NCBI RefSeq assembly: GCF_029223525.1 | Contig: NZ_JARHTQ010000028.1 | Span: forward strand, 30,253 to 94,252 | Reading direction: 5' to 3' | Length of the DNA: 64,000 nucleotides | DNA from: Streptantibioticus ferralitis | GTDB lineage: Bacteria; Actinomycetota; Actinomycetes; Streptomycetales; Streptomycetaceae | Part shown: positions 1-7,912 of the stretch, piece by piece | Position numbering within the stretch: the first letter of the stretch is position 1 | How the letters are laid out: each line of letters starts with the position of its first letter | Made by a program: the position numbers and the translations under genes | The notes under the pieces: model-generated | What the model saw: the letters and a program-made list of their open reading frames with translations, nothing else | Database searches by the model: none | What the model was told of the DNA's origin: nothing

Positions 1-291
1 GTCATCGGCGTCATCCAGAGCAGCCCACAGCTGTGGCGGCAGTACCACGACACGGTGATACGGACGCGGCGCGAGGCCATGTACGCGGTGCTGCGGCGCG
101 GGATGCGCACCGGGGAGATCCGCGACGACATCGATGTGCGCCTGCTGGTCGACCTGTTCGCCGGCCCGATGCTGTCCCGAGCGCTGCTGTACGAGCGGGC
201 ACCGTTGGAGGACGGCCTGTCGGAGCAGATCGTCGACGCCGTTCTGGAAGGCGTGCGGCCGAGCGGCCACCCCGCATCCCGGCGGCCGTGA
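1..291 (+). CDS. TetR-family regulator, C-terminal fragment (5' end outside window)
   Basis: The reading frame is open from base 1 and ends with TGA at 289-291, giving about 96 residues of a C-terminal ligand-binding domain. The helices with residues RTRREAMYAVL and LVDLFAGPMLSRALL are typical of the TetR C-terminal all-alpha domain used for dimerisation and effector binding. The N-terminal helix-turn-helix lies outside the window, so target and ligand cannot be inferred. It is read in the same direction as the next gene, with a gap of about 265 bases that holds no recognisable gene. The assignment to TetR is an inference from the helical pattern. Confidence 0.7.
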   Translation, partial: VIGVIQSSPQLWRQYHDTVIRTRREAMYAVLRRGMRTGEIRDDIDVRLLVDLFAGPMLSRALLYERAPLEDGLSEQIVDAVLEGVRPSGHPASRRP

Positions 292-555
292 CCTCGGCGG
301 GCCGGCCGCGCCACGGGCGGCGCGGTGGGCGGAACGCATCGGGAATGTGCTGGTTCGACCGCTGAATATGCGCATCGTGTCACAGGAGCCGGACCTGGGC
401 CGTCGCCGGAAACCGTGGTGTCATCCGGTCCGTCCCCTCCGAAGAGCGCCGAACCCCCGTCCGCCCCTATGGTCGGAACCACGGGCCGTCCCCCCACGGG
501 GCCGACCACGGGCCGGCGCGTACGGACAGGCACGCGAACGAGTGAGGACGGGCCC

Positions 556-1578
556 ATGGCTCAGACGGACACGGCGGATGGTCAGCGCAGCGGGAACGAG
601 GCGCGCCCCGGCCAGTCCGGGGCGAGCCGCACCCCGAACCGCTGGCGGGACGGGGGCAGCTGGCGCCGCGGCTGGATCCCCGCCGCGATCGCCCTGGTCG
701 TCGCGGTGTTGATGTTCTTCCACTCCAGCGTGCCGAACAGCGTGGGCAACCTGGGCAGTCTGCTGGAGACCTTCCTGCCGTGGACCGGGCTGGTGGTGCC
801 GGTGCTGCTCGCCGTCGCGCTGGTGCGCCGCTCGGCGACCGCGCTGGTGGCCCTCCTGGTGCCCGCGCTGGTGTGGCTCAATCTGTTCGGCGGGCTGCTG
901 ACCGACAAGTCGTCCGGCGGGGGCAACCTCACCGTCGTCAGCCACAACGTGAACGCCGACAATCCGAACCCGGCCGCCACCGCCAAGGACATCGCGGGCT
1001 CCGGCGCCGACATCGTCGCGCTGGAGGAACTGACCGGACGGGCGCTGCCGGTCTACGAGCGGGGCCTGGCGGGCACGTACCGGTACCACGCGGTGGAGGG
1101 CACCGTCGCCCTGTGGAGCAAGTACCCGCTGAGCGGCACCCAGCCGGTGAACATCAGGCTCGGTTGGGTCCGGGCGCTGCGCACCACGGTCGCCACCCCG
1201 AGGGGTGCGGTGGCGGTCTACGTGGCGCACATGCCGTCGGTGCGGGTGCGGCTGGACAGTGGTTTCACCGCCGGGCAGCGTGATCACAGCGCGGTGGCGC
1301 TCGGTGACGCGATAGCGCAGGAGCCGGTGCGGCGGGTGATCCTGCTCGGCGATCTCAACGGGACGATGAACGATCGGAGTCTGTCCCCGATCACCGCGCA
1401 GATGCGGTCCGCGCAGGGCGCGGCGGGCGATGGCTTCGGGTTCAGCTGGCCTGCGTCGTCTCCCATGGCGCGGATCGACCAGATCATGGTCAAGGGGATC
1501 GAGCCGACGCGGTCATGGGTGTTGCGGAACACCGGCAGCGATCATCTGCCGGTGGCGGCAACCCTGCGGGTCGCCTGA
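556..1578 (+). CDS. Membrane-anchored endonuclease/exonuclease/phosphatase (EEP) family protein
   Basis: 340 aa. ATG 556 is chosen because GAGGAC lies just upstream; the frame is open further back, but that stretch has no good start signal. Three hydrophobic segments lie at about residues 41-100 (starting WIPAAIALVV), followed by an extracytoplasmic catalytic domain. EEP motifs are all present: SHNVN (His130-Asn131), the metal-binding Glu157 in ALEEL, GDLNG (Asp266, Asn268) and the C-terminal SDHLP (Asp329-His330). The family cleaves phosphodiester or phosphomonoester bonds with a divalent metal. Substrate is unknown; homologues are often annotated as secreted nucleases or sphingomyelinase-like phosphatases. 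Confidence 0.85.
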   Translation: MAQTDTADGQRSGNEARPGQSGASRTPNRWRDGGSWRRGWIPAAIALVVAVLMFFHSSVPNSVGNLGSLLETFLPWTGLVVPVLLAVALVRRSATALVALLVPALVWLNLFGGLLTDKSSGGGNLTVVSHNVNADNPNPAATAKDIAGSGADIVALEELTGRALPVYERGLAGTYRYHAVEGTVALWSKYPLSGTQPVNIRLGWVRALRTTVATPRGAVAVYVAHMPSVRVRLDSGFTAGQRDHSAVALGDAIAQEPVRRVILLGDLNGTMNDRSLSPITAQMRSAQGAAGDGFGFSWPASSPMARIDQIMVKGIEPTRSWVLRNTGSDHLPVAATLRVA

Positions 1579-1774
1579 GCGCTTCGCTGGATATGCCGCG
1601 ATGTGCCGTCCATCGGCTGCGGGTTCGTCGTGGCTGGTCGCGCAGTTCCCCGCGCCCCTTCAGGGCGCTGCCGGAGACCAACCACCTCGCATCCACACTG
1701 CGACACACCGAGCCCCGGGGCGCAGCCGAGTGCCGGGTCCGGGTCCCGTGACGGCGTCTGGCGGCGACCCCGTG

Positions 1775-1952
1775 CGGGGGTCCGGGGCGCGGCCCCGTGT
1801 CGGGGTCCGGGGCGTAGCCCCGCGTGGGGGTCTGGGGCGCGGCCCCGTGTCGGGGTCCGGGGCGTAGCCCCGCGTGGGGGTCTGGGGCGCGGCCCCGCGT
1901 CGGGGTCTGGGGCGTAGCCCCGCGTGGGGGTCCGGGGGCCGTAGGCCCCCGG
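1775..1952. repeat. Array of 25-bp hairpin-forming repeats between convergent genes
   Basis: Six near-identical 25-bp units run from 1775 to 1925. They alternate between a version with GGGGCGCGGCCCC and one with GGGGCGTAGCCCC, so the true period is about 50 bp. Each unit can fold as a short GC hairpin. The array closes with a stronger palindrome (CCGGGGGCC, GTA, GGCCCCCGG) up to about 1951. It fills the space between the EEP gene and nadE, which converge on it. No gene is visible in 1579-1982. Confidence 0.85.
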
Positions 1953-1982
1953 GAAGAAAAAACTGCTTCCCCACGAGGGGCG

Positions 1983-3746
1983 CTAGCCCCGAGTGGGGCC
2001 GTGTTCCCGCCACCGGTTGGTGATGGGCAGTCGGCGGTCCTTGCCGAAGCCCTTGGCGGTGATCTTGGTGCCCGGCGGGTACTGGCGGCGCTTGTACTCT
2101 GCCGTGTCGACCAGCCGCAGGATCCGCTCCACCAGTGCCTCGTCGAAGCCCGCCGCCACGATCGCCGCGCGGCCCTGGTCCTGCTCCACATAGAGGTCCA
2201 GGACGCGGTCGAGGACGTCGTAGTCCGGCAGCGAGTCGGTGTCCACCTGGCCGGGACGCAGCTCCGCGCTCGGCGGCTTGACGATGGAGTTCTCCGGGAT
2301 CGGCGGGGTCTGGCCGCGTTCGACGGCCGCCGCGTTACACCACTTCGCCAGCTCCCACACCTTGGTCTTGAAGACGTCCTTGATCGGCGCGAAACCGCCC
2401 ACCGCGTCCCCGTACAGCGTGGAGTAGCCGCACGCCAGCTCGGACTTGTTGCCCGGTGCCAGCACCAGGTGGCCCTCCTGGTTGGAGATCCCCATCAGGG
2501 TGGTGCCGCGCAGTCGCGCCTGCAGGTTCTCCTCGGCCAGGCCGGTGAGGTGCAGCGCCTCCATGTAGGCGTCGAACATCGGGCCGATGGGCACGGTGCG
2601 GAAGTTCAGACCGGTGCGCCGCGCCAGTTCGGCCGCGTCGCCCTTGGAGTGCTCGGAGGAGTAGCGGGACGGCATCGACACCCCGTACACGTGCTGGGCG
2701 CCGATCGCGTCGCAGGCGATGGCCGCGACCAGCGCCGAGTCGATGCCGCCGGAGAGCCCGATCAGCACGCTGCGGAAACCGTTCTTCGCGAGATAAGCGC
2801 GCAGACCCACGACCAGAGCCGTGTAGATCTCCTCGTCATCGCCGAGCCGCGGCGCCTGCTCGCCGCGTACCCGCGGCTCGTAGGGCGCGAGCGGCTCCGC
2901 CGAGATCGTCCGGTGCTCGATGACCAGGCCGTCGTCGGCCGTGCCCGACGGCACCTCACCGGCGGCCGGCAGCTCCAGGTCGACCAGGACGCAGCCCTCC
3001 TCGAACTGCGGGGCGCGGGTGATCACTTCGCCCTCGGCCGACACCACGATCGAGTCGCCGTCGAAGACCAGCTCGTCCTGCCCGCCGATCATCGCGAGGT
3101 ACGCGAGGGTGCAGCCCGCCTCCTGCGCGCGCTTGCGGACCAGCTCCAGCCGGGTGTCGTCCTTGGCGACCTCGTACGGGGAGGCGTTGACCGACAGCAG
3201 CAGCCCGGCCCCGGCGGTACGGGTGGCCGGGACGCGCCCGCCGTCCTGCCACAGGTCCTCGCAGATCGCCAGCGCCACATCGATGCCGCGCACCCGGATG
3301 ACGGGCAGCGTGTCACCGGGCACGAAGTAGCGGAACTCGTCGAACACACCGTAGTTGGGCAGGTGGTGCTTGGCGAAGGAGAGCACCACACCGCCGCGGT
3401 GCAGCACCGCTGCCGCGTTCTGCGGCGCACCGGCGGGCTGGCCGTAACGCGGCTGGGCCTTCTCGCTGCGGTCCAGATAACCGACCACCACCGGAACTTC
3501 ACCGAGCCCCTCGGCCACGAGCCGCGCCGCGAGCTCGGTCAGCGCGGACCGCGACGCCTCGACGAAGGAGGAACGCAGCGCGAGGTCCTCGACCGGGTAA
3601 CCGGTCAGCGCCATCTCCGGGAAGGCGACGAGATGCGCGCCCTGATCGGCCGCGTGCCTGGTCCAGCGCACGATCGCGTCGGAGTTACCGGCGATGTCCC
3701 CGACGCAGGAGTCGATCTGATTGAGGGCGAGACGAAGTTGAGGCAC
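1983..3746 (-). CDS. nadE: Glutamine-dependent NAD+ synthetase
   Basis: 587 aa, the usual size for the two-domain glutamine-hydrolysing form. It amidates deamido-NAD+ to NAD+ in the last step of NAD biosynthesis. The N-terminal nitrilase-like glutaminase domain has its catalytic triad (Glu44 in FPEMALTGYP, Lys126 in FAKHHLPNYG, Cys162 in AICEDLW). The C-terminal synthetase domain carries the ATP pyrophosphatase P-loop SGGIDS at residues 332-337. The start MPQLRLALNQ matches the family start. The hairpin-repeat array lies directly downstream. nadA, the first committed enzyme of de novo quinolinate formation, is at the other end of this window. Confidence 0.96.
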   Translation of the reverse strand: MPQLRLALNQIDSCVGDIAGNSDAIVRWTRHAADQGAHLVAFPEMALTGYPVEDLALRSSFVEASRSALTELAARLVAEGLGEVPVVVGYLDRSEKAQPRYGQPAGAPQNAAAVLHRGGVVLSFAKHHLPNYGVFDEFRYFVPGDTLPVIRVRGIDVALAICEDLWQDGGRVPATRTAGAGLLLSVNASPYEVAKDDTRLELVRKRAQEAGCTLAYLAMIGGQDELVFDGDSIVVSAEGEVITRAPQFEEGCVLVDLELPAAGEVPSGTADDGLVIEHRTISAEPLAPYEPRVRGEQAPRLGDDEEIYTALVVGLRAYLAKNGFRSVLIGLSGGIDSALVAAIACDAIGAQHVYGVSMPSRYSSEHSKGDAAELARRTGLNFRTVPIGPMFDAYMEALHLTGLAEENLQARLRGTTLMGISNQEGHLVLAPGNKSELACGYSTLYGDAVGGFAPIKDVFKTKVWELAKWCNAAAVERGQTPPIPENSIVKPPSAELRPGQVDTDSLPDYDVLDRVLDLYVEQDQGRAAIVAAGFDEALVERILRLVDTAEYKRRQYPPGTKITAKGFGKDRRLPITNRWREHGPTRG

Positions 3747-3780
3747 GGGCCCAGCGTAATCGTCTATCCGACGCTATGGA

Positions 3781-3820
3781 GCCCGCGGGGTGCGTCTGCT
3801 GGCTCACACCCCCCGCGGGC
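3781..3820 (-). terminator. Hairpin terminator downstream of the multicopper oxidase gene
   Basis: Perfect 10-bp inverted repeat GCCCGCGGGG / CCCCGCGGGC (3781-3790 and 3811-3820), just past the stop codon of the multicopper oxidase read on the minus strand. There is no U tract, as is common in streptomycete terminators. It lies before the start of nadE. Confidence 0.55.
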
Positions 3821-3828
3821 CCGGTTCG

Positions 3829-5412
3829 CTAACCGCGGTAGCCGAGGAGCGTCATCATGCCGCTCTCCGCGTGGTAGACGTTGTGGCAGTGGATCATCCA
3901 CAGTCCCGGATTGTCCGCGTCGAAGTCGACGTCCAGGGTCTGCCGCGGCAGCACTATCGCGGTGTCCTTGCGCGGGCCGCCGTTCGGCAGGGCGAACGTG
4001 TGCCCGTGCAGGTGCACGGGATGCCACATGGTCGTGTCGTTGCGGAACGACAGCCGCACCCGGTCGCCGGCGCGCACCGGAAGGCGCCGTGCGGGGCTGT
4101 ACTTCTCGCTGTTGAGGCCCCAGTCGTACTTCGCCATGCCTCCGGTCAGCCGCAGCGGCACGGTGGCGTCCGGCCGCCGGGCGGGCAGCGCCGCGGACGG
4201 CGCGGCGCGCAACTGCCCGGCGGTGAGCGGTCGCCGGTCCAGCTCCGCCGGGCGTACGTCGCGTCCCGGGGCCTCGCCCGCGGTGGTACGCAGCACCGCG
4301 CGGGCCACCGCGTTCTTCCCTTCCGCCAGCGCGACCAGCGGAAACGCTCCGTCGCCCGCGGTGACCAGCACGTCGTACCGCTCGCCCATGCCCAGCAGCA
4401 GAGCGTCCGCCGTGGTGTGCGCGACCGGCAGGCCGTCGGCGTGGGTGACGGTCATACGGTGACCGCCGAGGGCGACCCGGAACGCGGTGTCACCGCCCGC
4501 GTTGATGATCCGGATCCGGAGCCGCTCGCCGGGCTTCGCGGTGAAGGTCTCCGGACTGTCCGCGGTCCGCCCGTTGACCAGGTAGTACGGGTACGCCACA
4601 TCGCCCGCGTCGCCCCCGAGCAGCCTGCTCGTGGCGCCCATCAGCATGCGGCTCGGGCCCGGCGTGGCCATCCCCATGGCGCGCATGCCCGGCATCCCCG
4701 GCATGCCGTCACCGCCCGCGTCGGAGGAGCCGTGCCCACCGGGCGCTCCGGAGGACATCCCCGGGGACATTCCGCCGGACAGTTCGGTGAGCACGGCGTC
4801 TGGCGTGGAGCCGTCCACTCCGTCCACCCAGTCGTCCAGCACGACAACCCACTCCCGGTCGTACCGGAGCGGTTCCTTCGGGTCCTCGACGATCAGCGGT
4901 GCGTACAGTCCGCGGTCCTGCTGCACGCCGGTGTGCGGATGGAGCCAGTACGTGCCCGGACGCGGGACCGCGAAGCGGTAGGTGAACTGGGCGCCCGCCG
5001 CGACCGCGCGCTGGGTGACGTCGGGGACACCGTCCATGTCGTTGCGCAGCGCGAGACCGTGCCAGTGCACCGTGGTCGGCTTCGGGAGGTGGTTGACGAG
5101 CACGGCCTCCAGGGTGTCGCCCGCGGTGACGCGGATCTCGCGGCCGGGCAGCCGGTCGCCGTAGCTCCAGGTGCGGACGGTCGGTCCGCCCAGGTCCACC
5201 GTCGACTCGGCGGCGGTCAGCCGGACTTGGCGCAGCGGGCCGCCACCGCGCCGCCGCTCGGCGGCGGCGACCTCCGGACCGTTGGGGGACAGATAACCGC
5301 CGGCCGAGGGCTGGGGCCGGTTCGGCCCCCCGGTGGAGCAGGCGGCCAGCAGCCCGGCTCCAGCCAGGCCGAACCCCGCGCCGAGGGCGGCGCGGCGTGT
5401 GTACATACGCAT
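3829..5412 (-). CDS. Multicopper oxidase, Tat-exported lipoprotein-like, Met-rich
   Basis: 527 aa from ATG 5412, which has GAGGTG nine bases upstream; the frame extends further upstream without support. The N terminus MRMYTRRAALGAG is a twin-arginine signal ending in a lipobox-like LLAAC, so an extracytoplasmic, probably lipid-anchored, enzyme is expected. All four copper motifs are present: HWHG, HPHTG, HPVHLHGH and the C-terminal HCHNVYHAESGMM carrying the type-1 site. Residues around 230-270 form a Met/Gly-rich insertion (MPGMPGMRAMGM), typical of copper-handling oxidases such as CueO. Likely role: laccase-like oxidation and Cu(I) detoxification (inference). It lies 80 bp downstream of a small His/Met-rich membrane protein. 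Confidence 0.93.
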   Translation of the reverse strand: MRMYTRRAALGAGFGLAGAGLLAACSTGGPNRPQPSAGGYLSPNGPEVAAAERRRGGGPLRQVRLTAAESTVDLGGPTVRTWSYGDRLPGREIRVTAGDTLEAVLVNHLPKPTTVHWHGLALRNDMDGVPDVTQRAVAAGAQFTYRFAVPRPGTYWLHPHTGVQQDRGLYAPLIVEDPKEPLRYDREWVVVLDDWVDGVDGSTPDAVLTELSGGMSPGMSSGAPGGHGSSDAGGDGMPGMPGMRAMGMATPGPSRMLMGATSRLLGGDAGDVAYPYYLVNGRTADSPETFTAKPGERLRIRIINAGGDTAFRVALGGHRMTVTHADGLPVAHTTADALLLGMGERYDVLVTAGDGAFPLVALAEGKNAVARAVLRTTAGEAPGRDVRPAELDRRPLTAGQLRAAPSAALPARRPDATVPLRLTGGMAKYDWGLNSEKYSPARRLPVRAGDRVRLSFRNDTTMWHPVHLHGHTFALPNGGPRKDTAIVLPRQTLDVDFDADNPGLWMIHCHNVYHAESGMMTLLGYRG

Positions 5413-5492
5413 GCGGAAGTGCACCTCATGGTGTCGATGGATGTGCATACAGGTGGTGGGCATGCGGCCGCGCGGGCGGCCGATGGCGGGGC

Positions 5493-5936
5493 CTATATGC
5501 GTGATACCGACAGACGGGCGAGGCACAGCGATATGCGGGGCGGCGGTATCGGACGGGGCATCCCCGTCAGACGCTCCCGCAGCGCCGCCAGGGCGGCCAC
5601 CGCCCCCGCGTCCGCCAACCCCAGTGCGAGCCCGAGGGCGAGGAGGAGCGCGGTGCTCCACGCGCCGAGCACGGCAACGCAGACCGACAACGGGTCCATG
5701 GAGTGGGCGGGTTGGGGATGCCGATCATGGCCGGGGGAGGGCGACTCGGCGGCCGACAGCGGCACCGGCCGGGTGCCGGCCATGCCGTGTGCCGTCACCG
5801 GCGGCGCCGAGCTGATGTCCGCAGCCGCCGTCATCCCCGGCATGGCGGGCATGGCGGGCGCCGCGGGATGCCCGGCGGTGTGCATGGTGAAGATCCCGAA
5901 CAGCAGGGCGGCGAAGAGCAGCAGTCGGCGAACCAT
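5493..5936 (-). CDS. DUF6153-like small membrane protein with His/Met-rich loop
   Basis: 147 aa from ATG 5936, preceded by AGGGGG seven bases upstream; a longer frame (to 5999) only translates the 15-bp repeats upstream. A signal-like N-terminal helix (LLLFAALLFGIF) is followed by a loop rich in His and Met (HTAGH, MPAMPGM, HGM, HDRH) and a second hydrophobic helix near residue 100 (WSTALLLALGLALGL). It resembles the actinobacterial DUF6153 family. Position directly upstream of, and in the same direction as, the Met-rich multicopper oxidase suggests a copper-related role; that is inference, since no function is established for the family. Confidence 0.7.
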   Translation of the reverse strand: MVRRLLLFAALLFGIFTMHTAGHPAAPAMPAMPGMTAAADISSAPPVTAHGMAGTRPVPLSAAESPSPGHDRHPQPAHSMDPLSVCVAVLGAWSTALLLALGLALGLADAGAVAALAALRERLTGMPRPIPPPRISLCLARLSVSRI

Positions 5937-5948
5937 CGCACACCCCCT

Positions 5949-6003
5949 GGTCTCGTTCGGCCTGGTGTCGTTCGGCCTGGTGACTTCCGGCCTGGTCACT
6001 TCC
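5949..6003. repeat. 15-bp tandem repeat in the leader of the DUF6153-like gene
   Basis: Three full copies of a unit resembling GGTNTCGTTCGGCCT (5949-5963, 5964-5978, 5979-5993) and a partial fourth copy to 6003. The array ends right at the Shine-Dalgarno sequence of the DUF6153-like gene. The copies diverge at positions 4-5 and 8-10. If transcribed it would sit in the 5' leader; in frame it would encode a repeating Thr-Arg-Pro-Asn peptide. Confidence 0.75.
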
Positions 6004-6133
6004 TGGCATCTCCTGCCGCACGGGCAGCTTCGGGAAAAACACTACACACCGCCACTGACAGCGACTCACCCCGGAATGCGTCGCCCGCAGCACCGCCAGA
6101 CGATGGAGCCAGAGACCGACGGAACGGACCCCC

Positions 6134-6835
6134 ATGGCGTCATCCCCGCATCGCCGACGGCGGCCGGGCGACCACCGCCCTGTCCCGGCGCCGGTCACAG
6201 CCGTGCCACTGCTGCTCGGGGCCGTCGCGTACACCGCCTGGGTCCTGGAGGTCGTCCTCGCCGCCGCACTCGGCCCTCGGCGGGCCTACCGCAGCGAACT
6301 GGCCGCCGCCGACCAGCCGCTCGGCAGCCTGTTCCGCGCTACCGACCTGGTGGCGGGCCTGGTCGTACTCGCCGGATCCGCCCTCGAACTCCCGCTGCCG
6401 CCGCGCCGCTGCCGGTCCACGCCCGCCAGGACGGCCCTCGCGGTGAGCAGCACCGCCGCCATGCTCGCCGCCCGCACCGCGCTGGTGGCGTTCATCCTGG
6501 CGGCACGGCGGCACGGCTGGTGGCCGCCGCCGCACCGGGCCGGACCGCCCCTCGTCCCCGCCGAACCGGCCGTCACCGTATGGGCGTTGAGCGCCACGGC
6601 CGCCATCCGGACCGGGCGCGGCACTTTGTCGCTGGTGGCGGGGCAGCGGCTGCTGGCCCTGCTGGTAGCGGTATGGATCGGCACGCTGGCGGTCTGCGTC
6701 GCCCGCCGCCCGGCGCCGGGCGGTGCGGCCGATGGGCGGCGGGCCAGGGGCGCCGCCCAAAGCACCCCAGTTCGCCCGCCGGCCCGGGCGATGCCGCCCC
6801 GAGAGGGCTGTCACCCGAAGCTCCCGCCGCCATGA
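6134..6835 (+). CDS. DUF998-type integral membrane protein
   Basis: 233 aa. At least five hydrophobic helices are visible (for example LLLGAVAYTAWVLEVVLAA near residue 27 and LLALLVAVWIGTLAV near 180). The pattern RSELAAADQPLGSLFRATDL after the first helix matches the DUF998 family signature, in which a short loop with a Ser-Glu-Leu segment follows TM1. No function is established. Its stop codon overlaps the start of the alpha/beta hydrolase gene (ATGA at 6832-6835), so the two are translationally coupled. The start ATG 6134 has only a weak upstream ribosome-binding sequence. Confidence 0.75.
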   Translation: MASSPHRRRRPGDHRPVPAPVTAVPLLLGAVAYTAWVLEVVLAAALGPRRAYRSELAAADQPLGSLFRATDLVAGLVVLAGSALELPLPPRRCRSTPARTALAVSSTAAMLAARTALVAFILAARRHGWWPPPHRAGPPLVPAEPAVTVWALSATAAIRTGRGTLSLVAGQRLLALLVAVWIGTLAVCVARRPAPGGAADGRRARGAAQSTPVRPPARAMPPREGCHPKLPPP

Positions 6836-7743
6836 CCGCCCGCGAACTCCCCAGGTGCGCCGCGCAGGGCACCGCTCCGCCCGGCCGCATCCTGCGCGTC
6901 GGCGGCACCGCGCTGCACGTACTGCGCGAGGGCGCGGGGCCGGTATGCGTACTCAGCGGCGGACTCGGGCTGAGCTGGTTCGACTGGGATCCGGTGATCC
7001 CGCTGGTCACGCCGTACCGCACGGTGGTGCGGTTCGACCGGCCCGGGTACGGGTTCAGCGCCCCGCCGGTCGCCGTGCCCACCGCCGCCGCCGAGGCCGA
7101 CCGGATCCGCCGGGTACTGGACGCGCTCGGCCTGCACGGACCGTGCACCGTCGCCGGGCACGCCGTCGCGGGCTTCCACGCCGAGGCCTTCGCCCGGCTG
7201 TACCCCGAGCGCACGGCGGGCCTGCTGCTGGTGGACGCCAGTGCCGAGGAAGCCCCGGAGCCGCCCACGGCCAGCGGGCTGCGCACCGCCGCCGCACGGG
7301 CGCTGGCCGCAGCCCTGACCGCTGCCGCCGTGCCGTACGTCCTCGGGCCGACGAGCCGCCGTCTGGCGTGGAGCGCGACGACGCTGGCCGGCTGCGACCC
7401 GGCCTCCGCACCACTGGTGCGGCGCACTTACCGCACCGGCCGGGTGCTGCGCGCCACCTTGCTGGAGAACGCCCGCTACCCGGACATGGCGGCCGAGATC
7501 CACGAGCTGCGCACCCGTCGTCCGCTGCCCGCGGTCCCGGTGACCGTGCTGGCCGCGTACGACGGCAGCGGGTCACGCCGGGCGCTGCACTGGCTGCGCC
7601 GTCAGCTGTGTCTCGCCGACGAACTCGGCGCCCGATTCAAGATCGTCACCCCGTCCGGGCACCTGATCATGATCGACCGTCCGCAGGCGGTGGCGTCCGC
7701 ACTGCTCGACCCGGGCATTCCACTGGGGAGGGCGCGTACCTGA
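6832..7743 (+). CDS. Alpha/beta hydrolase fold protein lacking the nucleophile serine
   Basis: 303 aa; ATG 6832 overlaps the stop of the upstream DUF998 gene by four bases. The fold is clear: the oxyanion segment LSGGLG, VRFDRPGYGFS after strand 4, and a C-terminal GHLIMIDRP with catalytic His277. The nucleophile elbow, normally G-x-S-x-G, reads GHAVAG, with Ala111 where Ser is expected (bases 7162-7164, GCC). The protein is therefore unlikely to be a normal serine hydrolase; it may be a non-catalytic relative or use a different mechanism. A much longer open frame in the same register upstream of 6832 is a GC artefact. Confidence 0.85.
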   Translation: MTARELPRCAAQGTAPPGRILRVGGTALHVLREGAGPVCVLSGGLGLSWFDWDPVIPLVTPYRTVVRFDRPGYGFSAPPVAVPTAAAEADRIRRVLDALGLHGPCTVAGHAVAGFHAEAFARLYPERTAGLLLVDASAEEAPEPPTASGLRTAAARALAAALTAAAVPYVLGPTSRRLAWSATTLAGCDPASAPLVRRTYRTGRVLRATLLENARYPDMAAEIHELRTRRPLPAVPVTVLAAYDGSGSRRALHWLRRQLCLADELGARFKIVTPSGHLIMIDRPQAVASALLDPGIPLGRART

Positions 7744-7778
7744 AGTGCCAGCTCATGTTCCACAATGGCGGTAAGCGT

Positions 7779-7806
7779 GTGACGTTCCGCGTAACGCGTC
7801 GGAAAC
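7779..7806 (+). promoter_or_regulatory. Candidate GlnR box upstream of the glnA4-like gene
   Basis: GTAAC (7791-7795), six bases, then GAAAC (7802-7806) matches the actinobacterial GlnR half-site pattern gTnAC-n6-GaAAC exactly. A further GTGAC lies at 7779-7783, seven bases before it. The site is 107 bp upstream of the GS start. This is pattern matching only. Confidence 0.5.
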
Positions 7807-7912
7807 CCTTCTCGGTGATACTGGTGTGCTCTGGGCAGCGCTCCGCTACAGTGCGCCGATCCCGGCGAGCAAGCCGTCTGACCTGCCCGTCTGACCTGCG
7901 AGGATAGAGCCC

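Noticed and set aside
1824..4115. 763-codon plus-strand frame over nadE
   Set aside because: Antisense to a clear NadE with all catalytic residues; low-complexity composition typical of a shadow frame.
3790..6831. Very long plus-strand open frame (to 7743, 1317 codons) covering the multicopper oxidase region
   Set aside because: It is the antisense shadow of nadE-proximal and multicopper oxidase coding sequence in GC-rich DNA. Only its last part (from 6832) is a real gene.
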